Source: Streptomyces sp. NBC_00249 (GTDB lineage Bacteria > Actinomycetota > Actinomycetes > Streptomycetales > Streptomycetaceae). Taken from it: a stretch of 64,000 nt of DNA. Of the stretch, positions 61,728 through 64,000 are shown in pieces. Under the pieces are notes generated by a model. It searched no databases and was not told the origin of the DNA. It saw only the letters and a list, made by a program, of their open reading frames with translations. How positions within the stretch are numbered: position 1 is the first letter of the stretch; each line of letters opens with the position of its first letter. The DNA lies in contig NZ_JAPEMV010000002.1 of NCBI RefSeq assembly GCF_026342355.1, positions 496,001 through 560,000 of the forward strand. The letters run 5' to 3'. The translations under genes were made by a program, and so were the position numbers.

Positions 61728-64000
61728 GTGACCATCGCGCCCGCCGCACCGCGCGCCGAGTCCGACCAGCCCGCAGCCGCTTCGGAGGCCGGGGGCCCCG
61801 GAGCCGCGCTGCTGCGCACCCTCACCGAGCTGACGGCCGACCTCCCCGACACCGACCCGGGCCGGGTCGCCGCCGCCGCCCTGCGCGGCCGCAGCTCCGT
61901 CGCGGACGAGGCCGAGCTCCGGGGGCTGGCCACCGAGGCCGCCGCCGGCCTGATCTCCGAGGACCCGGCGTACTCCCGCCTCGCCGCCCGCCTGCTGACG
62001 CTGGCCGTGGCGGACGAGGCCGCGGGCCAGGGTTCGTCCTCCTTCGCCGAGTCCGTCGCCGTCGGGCACCGCGAGGGCCTGATCGCGGACCGCACCGCCG
62101 AGTTCGTGGCTCTGCACGCCGCCCGCCTGAACTCCCTGGTCGAGCACGCGCTCGCCGAGGGCGCGGACGACCGCTTCGGGTTCTTCGGCCTGCGCACCCT
62201 GCACAGCCGCTACCTGCTGCGCCACCCCATCACCCGCCAGGTGATCGAGACCCCGCAGTACTTCATGCTGCGCGTGGCCTGCGGCCTCGCCGAGAACGAG
62301 AGCGTCCAGGCCGTCGAGGAAGTCGCCTCCCTCTACCGGCTGATGAGCCGCCTGGACTACCTGCCGTCCTCGCCCACGCTCTTCAACTCCGGCACCCGCC
62401 ACCCGCAGATGTCCTCCTGCTACCTGCTGGACTCCCCGCTGGACGAGCTGGACTCGATCTACGACCGCTACCACCAGGTCGCGCGCCTGTCGAAGCACGC
62501 CGGCGGCATCGGTCTGTCGTACTCCCGCATCCGCGCCCGCGGTTCGCTGATCCGCGGTACCAACGGCCACTCCAACGGCATCGTGCCGTTCCTGAAGACC
62601 CTCGACGCCTCCGTCGCCGCCGTGAACCAGGGCGGCCGCCGCAAGGGCGCCGCCGCCGTCTACCTGGAGACCTGGCACGCGGACATCGAGGAGTTCCTCG
62701 AGCTCCGCGACAACACCGGTGAGGACCAGCGCCGCACCCACAACCTGAACCTGGCGCACTGGGTGCCGGACGAGTTCATGCGCCGCGTGAACGCCGACGC
62801 CGACTGGTCGCTGTTCTCCCCGGCCGACGTCCCCGAGCTGGTCGACCTGTGGGGCGACGCGTTCGACGCCGCCTACCGCAAGGCCGAGGCCGACGGCCTG
62901 GCCCGCAAGACCATGCCCGCCCGCGACCTGTACGGCCGGATGATGCGCACCCTCGCGCAGACCGGCCAGGGCTGGATGACCTTCAAGGACGCCTCCAACC
63001 GCACGGCGAACCAGACCGCCGAACCGGGCAGCGTCGTCCACTCCTCCAACCTGTGCACCGAGATCATCGAGGTCACCAACGACGGCGAGACGGCCGTCTG
63101 CAACCTCGGCTCGGTCAACATGGGCGCCTTCGTGGTGGACGGGGAGATCGACTGGGAGCGCCTGGACGAGACCGTCCGTACGGCCGTGACCTTCCTCGAC
63201 CGCGTGGTGGACATCAACTTCTACCCGACCGAGCAGGCGGGCCGCTCCAACTCCCGCTGGCGTCCGGTCGGTCTGGGCGCGATGGGCCTCCAGGACGTCT
63301 TCTTCAAGATGAAGATGCCCTTCGACTCCCCCGAGGCGAAGGCCCTGTCCACCAAGCTCTCCGAGCGCATCATGCTGGCCGCGTACGAGGCCTCCTGCGA
63401 CCTCGCCGAGCGCAGCGGCCCCCTCCCGGCCTGGGAGCAGACCCGCACCGCCCGCGGCGTGCTGCACCCGGACCACTACGACGTCGAGCTGAACTGGCCG
63501 GAGCGCTGGGACGCCCTGCGCGCCCGCATCGCGAAGACCGGCATGCGCAACTCGCTGCTGCTGGCCATCGCCCCGACGGCGACGATCGCCTCCATCGCGG
63601 GCGTGTACGAGTGCATCGAGCCGCAGGTCTCCAACCTCTTCAAGCGCGAGACCCTGTCGGGTGAGTTCCTCCAGGTCAACGCCTACCTGGTGGAGGAGCT
63701 GAAGAAGCTCGGCGTGTGGGACGCGCAGACCCGCGAGGCGCTGCGCGAGTCCAGCGGCTCCGTGCAGGGCTTCGGCTGGATCCCGGCGGAGGTGCGCGAG
63801 CTGTACCGCACGGCGTGGGAGATCCCGCAGCGCGGCCTGATCGACATGGCGGCGGCCCGTACGCCGTTCCTGGACCAGGCGCAGTCGCTGAACCTGTTCC
63901 TGGAGACGCCCACCATCGGCAAGCTGAGCTCGATGTACGCGTACGCCTGGAAGCAGGGTCTGAAGACCACGTACTACCTGCGTTCGCGCCCGGCGACGAA
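61728..64000 (+). CDS. nrdA: Class Ia ribonucleoside-diphosphate reductase alpha subunit, 3' truncated by window edge
   Basis: Open from GTG 61728 to the edge, 757 codons seen. Redox Cys in QMSSCYLLDSP, radical-site motif SSNLCTEIIEV (N-x-C-x-E), second Cys in AVCNLGSVN, substrate loops LLAIAPTATIASIAGV. Reduces ribonucleotides to deoxyribonucleotides with NrdB, which should follow outside the window. The first about 90 residues are Ala-rich and lack the K-R-D-G type ATP-cone motif seen in many NrdA, so overall allosteric control may differ. Controlled by the NrdR boxes and B12 riboswitch upstream. Confidence 0.95.
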   Translation, partial: MTIAPAAPRAESDQPAAASEAGGPGAALLRTLTELTADLPDTDPGRVAAAALRGRSSVADEAELRGLATEAAAGLISEDPAYSRLAARLLTLAVADEAAGQGSSSFAESVAVGHREGLIADRTAEFVALHAARLNSLVEHALAEGADDRFGFFGLRTLHSRYLLRHPITRQVIETPQYFMLRVACGLAENESVQAVEEVASLYRLMSRLDYLPSSPTLFNSGTRHPQMSSCYLLDSPLDELDSIYDRYHQVARLSKHAGGIGLSYSRIRARGSLIRGTNGHSNGIVPFLKTLDASVAAVNQGGRRKGAAAVYLETWHADIEEFLELRDNTGEDQRRTHNLNLAHWVPDEFMRRVNADADWSLFSPADVPELVDLWGDAFDAAYRKAEADGLARKTMPARDLYGRMMRTLAQTGQGWMTFKDASNRTANQTAEPGSVVHSSNLCTEIIEVTNDGETAVCNLGSVNMGAFVVDGEIDWERLDETVRTAVTFLDRVVDINFYPTEQAGRSNSRWRPVGLGAMGLQDVFFKMKMPFDSPEAKALSTKLSERIMLAAYEASCDLAERSGPLPAWEQTRTARGVLHPDHYDVELNWPERWDALRARIAKTGMRNSLLLAIAPTATIASIAGVYECIEPQVSNLFKRETLSGEFLQVNAYLVEELKKLGVWDAQTREALRESSGSVQGFGWIPAEVRELYRTAWEIPQRGLIDMAAARTPFLDQAQSLNLFLETPTIGKLSSMYAYAWKQGLKTTYYLRSRPAT

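Overview
This window reads as part of a Streptomyces chromosome. The DNA is strongly GC-rich with G or C at most third codon positions. It carries Streptomyces hallmark genes: dasR-dasABC with DasR operators, nagB, wblE, a sigH/anti-sigma pair, sodN/sodX, snapalysin, a family 2B encapsulin and a B12-riboswitch-controlled nrdA. From memory, the core order (kgd ... sodN ... malic enzyme ... sigH, wblE, nagB, das, nrdA) is the same as one stretch of the S. coelicolor core chromosome, so the window is core genome with accessory islands. No rRNA, tRNA, CRISPR array, transposase, integrase or phage gene was seen.

Layout. 1-3.0 kb: 3' part of the 2-oxoglutarate decarboxylase/dehydrogenase gene kgd. 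3.1-15.8 kb: seven minus-strand genes forming the most unusual part of the window. These are a trypsin-like VMAP-type protease, a MoxR AAA ATPase, a vWA protein, an FxSxx-COOH precursor peptide (FxsA), its radical SAM/SPASM maturase (FxsB), an HExxH putative peptide hydroxylase, and a TIR/NB-ARC/TPR protein (FxsT). It looks like a RiPP pathway joined to an NTPase-dependent conflict system. 16.3-20.6 kb: a second RiPP locus of the ATP-grasp plus PIMT-like methyltransferase (graspetide/imiditide) type, with a hypothetical gene and an HTH regulator. 20.8-22.4 kb: nickel superoxide dismutase, its maturation protease and a CGNR-type regulator. 22.4-31.6 kb: a methyltransferase, a polar amino-acid ABC transporter, malic enzyme, an oxidoreductase, a leaderless HTH/Clp-N operon, and a PadR/DUF4097 operon. 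32-38 kb: LysR regulator and snapalysin, small enzymes, and the encapsulin shell with a polyprenyl synthase cargo candidate. 38.2-43.9 kb: NsrR and flavohaemoglobin (NO detoxification), amidase, PLP deaminase, a repeat-rich gap, and a Na+/H+ antiporter. 44.2-49.3 kb: anti-sigma factor, SigH, lipid kinase, WblE, histidine kinase. 49.8-58.2 kb: a TetR/SDR pair, then the amino-sugar regulon: nagB, a GH3 hexosaminidase, dasCBA and dasR. 58.4-64 kb: cstA/ybdD, a GNAT enzyme, then NrdR boxes and a cobalamin riboswitch ahead of nrdA, which runs off the right edge.

How parts work together. DasABC imports chitin-derived (GlcNAc)2, the GH3 enzyme cleaves it, NagB sends glucosamine-6-P into glycolysis, and DasR silences the set through dre sites until amino-sugar phosphates appear. 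A further dre-like site sits upstream of the histidine kinase gene. NsrR with an 11-1-11 operator controls NO detoxification. NrdR and B12 together are expected to shut off the class Ia reductase when the B12-dependent enzyme can work. The two RiPP loci lie next to each other (3.1-15.8 and 16.3-20.6 kb), separated by one small core-type gene and a strong terminator.
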